DNA of 5,745 nt from Streptomyces sp. NRRL B-1347 (GTDB taxonomy: Bacteria > Actinomycetota > Actinomycetes > Streptomycetales > Streptomycetaceae), in the NCBI RefSeq assembly GCF_000720325.1, contig NZ_JOJM01000142.1:1-5745 (forward strand), given 5' to 3'. The position numbers and the translations under genes are program-made. Within the stretch, counting starts at the first letter, position 1. Each line of letters starts with the position of its first letter. The notes beneath the pieces are model-generated. The model made no database searches and had not been told where the DNA came from. It saw nothing but the letters and a program-made list of their open reading frames with translations. Of this stretch, positions 5,443-5,745 are shown one piece after another.

Positions 5443-5745
5443 ATGCGTACTGCGTATCGCGTGGAGGACGTACGGGCCGCTGAGCGCGCGCTGATGGCGC
5501 GGGTGCCCGAAGGGGCGTTGATGCAGCGGGCGGCCGCGGGGCTCGCCGTGGCCTGCGGGCAATTGCTCGGCAAGGTCTACGGGGCGCGTGTCGTGCTCCT
5601 CGTCGGCAGCGGGGACAACGGCGGTGACGCGCTCTACGCCGGGGCGCGGCTCGCGCGGCGCGGGGCCGGGGTGACGGCTGTTCTGCTGTCGCCCGAGCGG
5701 GCGCACGGGGGTGGGCTCGCGGCGTTGCGGGGGGCCGGGGGGCGC
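5443..5745 (+). CDS. nnr: NAD(P)HX epimerase (YjeF_N domain) of Nnr, 5' part
   Basis: Only the first 101 codons are in the window and the frame is open to the right edge. The sequence MRTAYRVEDVRAAERALM begins a YjeF_N domain, and GSGDNGGDAL (55-64) is its Rossmann-like glycine-rich loop (family form GxGNNGGDG). This domain epimerises the damaged hydrated cofactor NAD(P)HX. In most bacteria a carboxy-terminal ADP-dependent dehydratase domain follows in the same protein and completes repair to NAD(P)H; it would lie beyond the edge and cannot be confirmed. The ATG at 5443 gives the usual amino terminus, but an in-frame GTG at 5425 has a better spaced ribosome binding site and would add six residues. 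Cotranscription with acpS is possible (89-bp gap). Confidence 0.92.
   Translation, partial: MRTAYRVEDVRAAERALMARVPEGALMQRAAAGLAVACGQLLGKVYGARVVLLVGSGDNGGDALYAGARLARRGAGVTAVLLSPERAHGGGLAALRGAGGR

Noticed and set aside
4909..5706. Minus-strand frame of 265 codons opposite acpS and nnr
   Set aside because: It covers two well-supported plus-strand genes and encodes Arg/Pro/Ser/Thr-rich low-complexity sequence.
1..5745. A hidden mobile, defence or biosynthetic system
   Set aside because: All space is taken by conserved housekeeping genes or short intergenic gaps; no integrase, transposase, nuclease, toxin, repeat array or composition break was seen.

Overview
The window is a very GC-rich actinobacterial chromosome segment, most likely from a Streptomyces. 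Codon third positions are almost always G or C. The encoded L13, S9, GlmM, CoaA and AcpS sequences look streptomycete, but this is judged from memory of the families and no search was run. Everything recognisable is core housekeeping. I found no phage, insertion sequence, CRISPR array, tRNA or rRNA, and no evidence of an undescribed system. The less ordinary material lies in the untranslated regions.

Layout from left to right: (1) positions 1-240 hold what may be the last codons of an upstream gene, or non-coding DNA, with a nested hairpin at 179-222. (2) A good vegetative promoter (237-266) drives a leader of about 175 nt that can fold. It is followed by rplM (L13, 451-894) and rpsI (S9, 936-1451), a ribosomal-protein operon closed by a strong intrinsic terminator (1478-1520). 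(3) glmM (1581-2939), the phosphoglucosamine mutase of cell-wall precursor synthesis, starts at a GTG behind a strong ribosome binding site and a small tandem repeat. (4) On the minus strand, coaA (pantothenate kinase, 4912-3914) and a DUF389 membrane protein (3886-2936) form a probable two-gene operon. It converges on glmM so closely that the two stop codons share the palindrome CTAG, inside a hairpin. (5) acpS (holo-ACP synthase, 4985-5353) diverges from coaA across 72 bp, and nnr (NAD(P)HX repair, from 5443) runs off the right edge.

Functional links: rplM and rpsI make neighbouring products of one operon for the ribosome. CoaA commits pantothenate to coenzyme A, and AcpS uses CoA to donate phosphopantetheine to acyl carrier proteins, so the divergent coaA/acpS pair puts CoA production and one use of CoA back to back. 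Neither of these two genes shows a convincing ribosome binding site, and both have a possible -10 element about six bases before the start codon, so leaderless transcripts are likely. A perfect 15-bp dyad lies between them and could be an operator.
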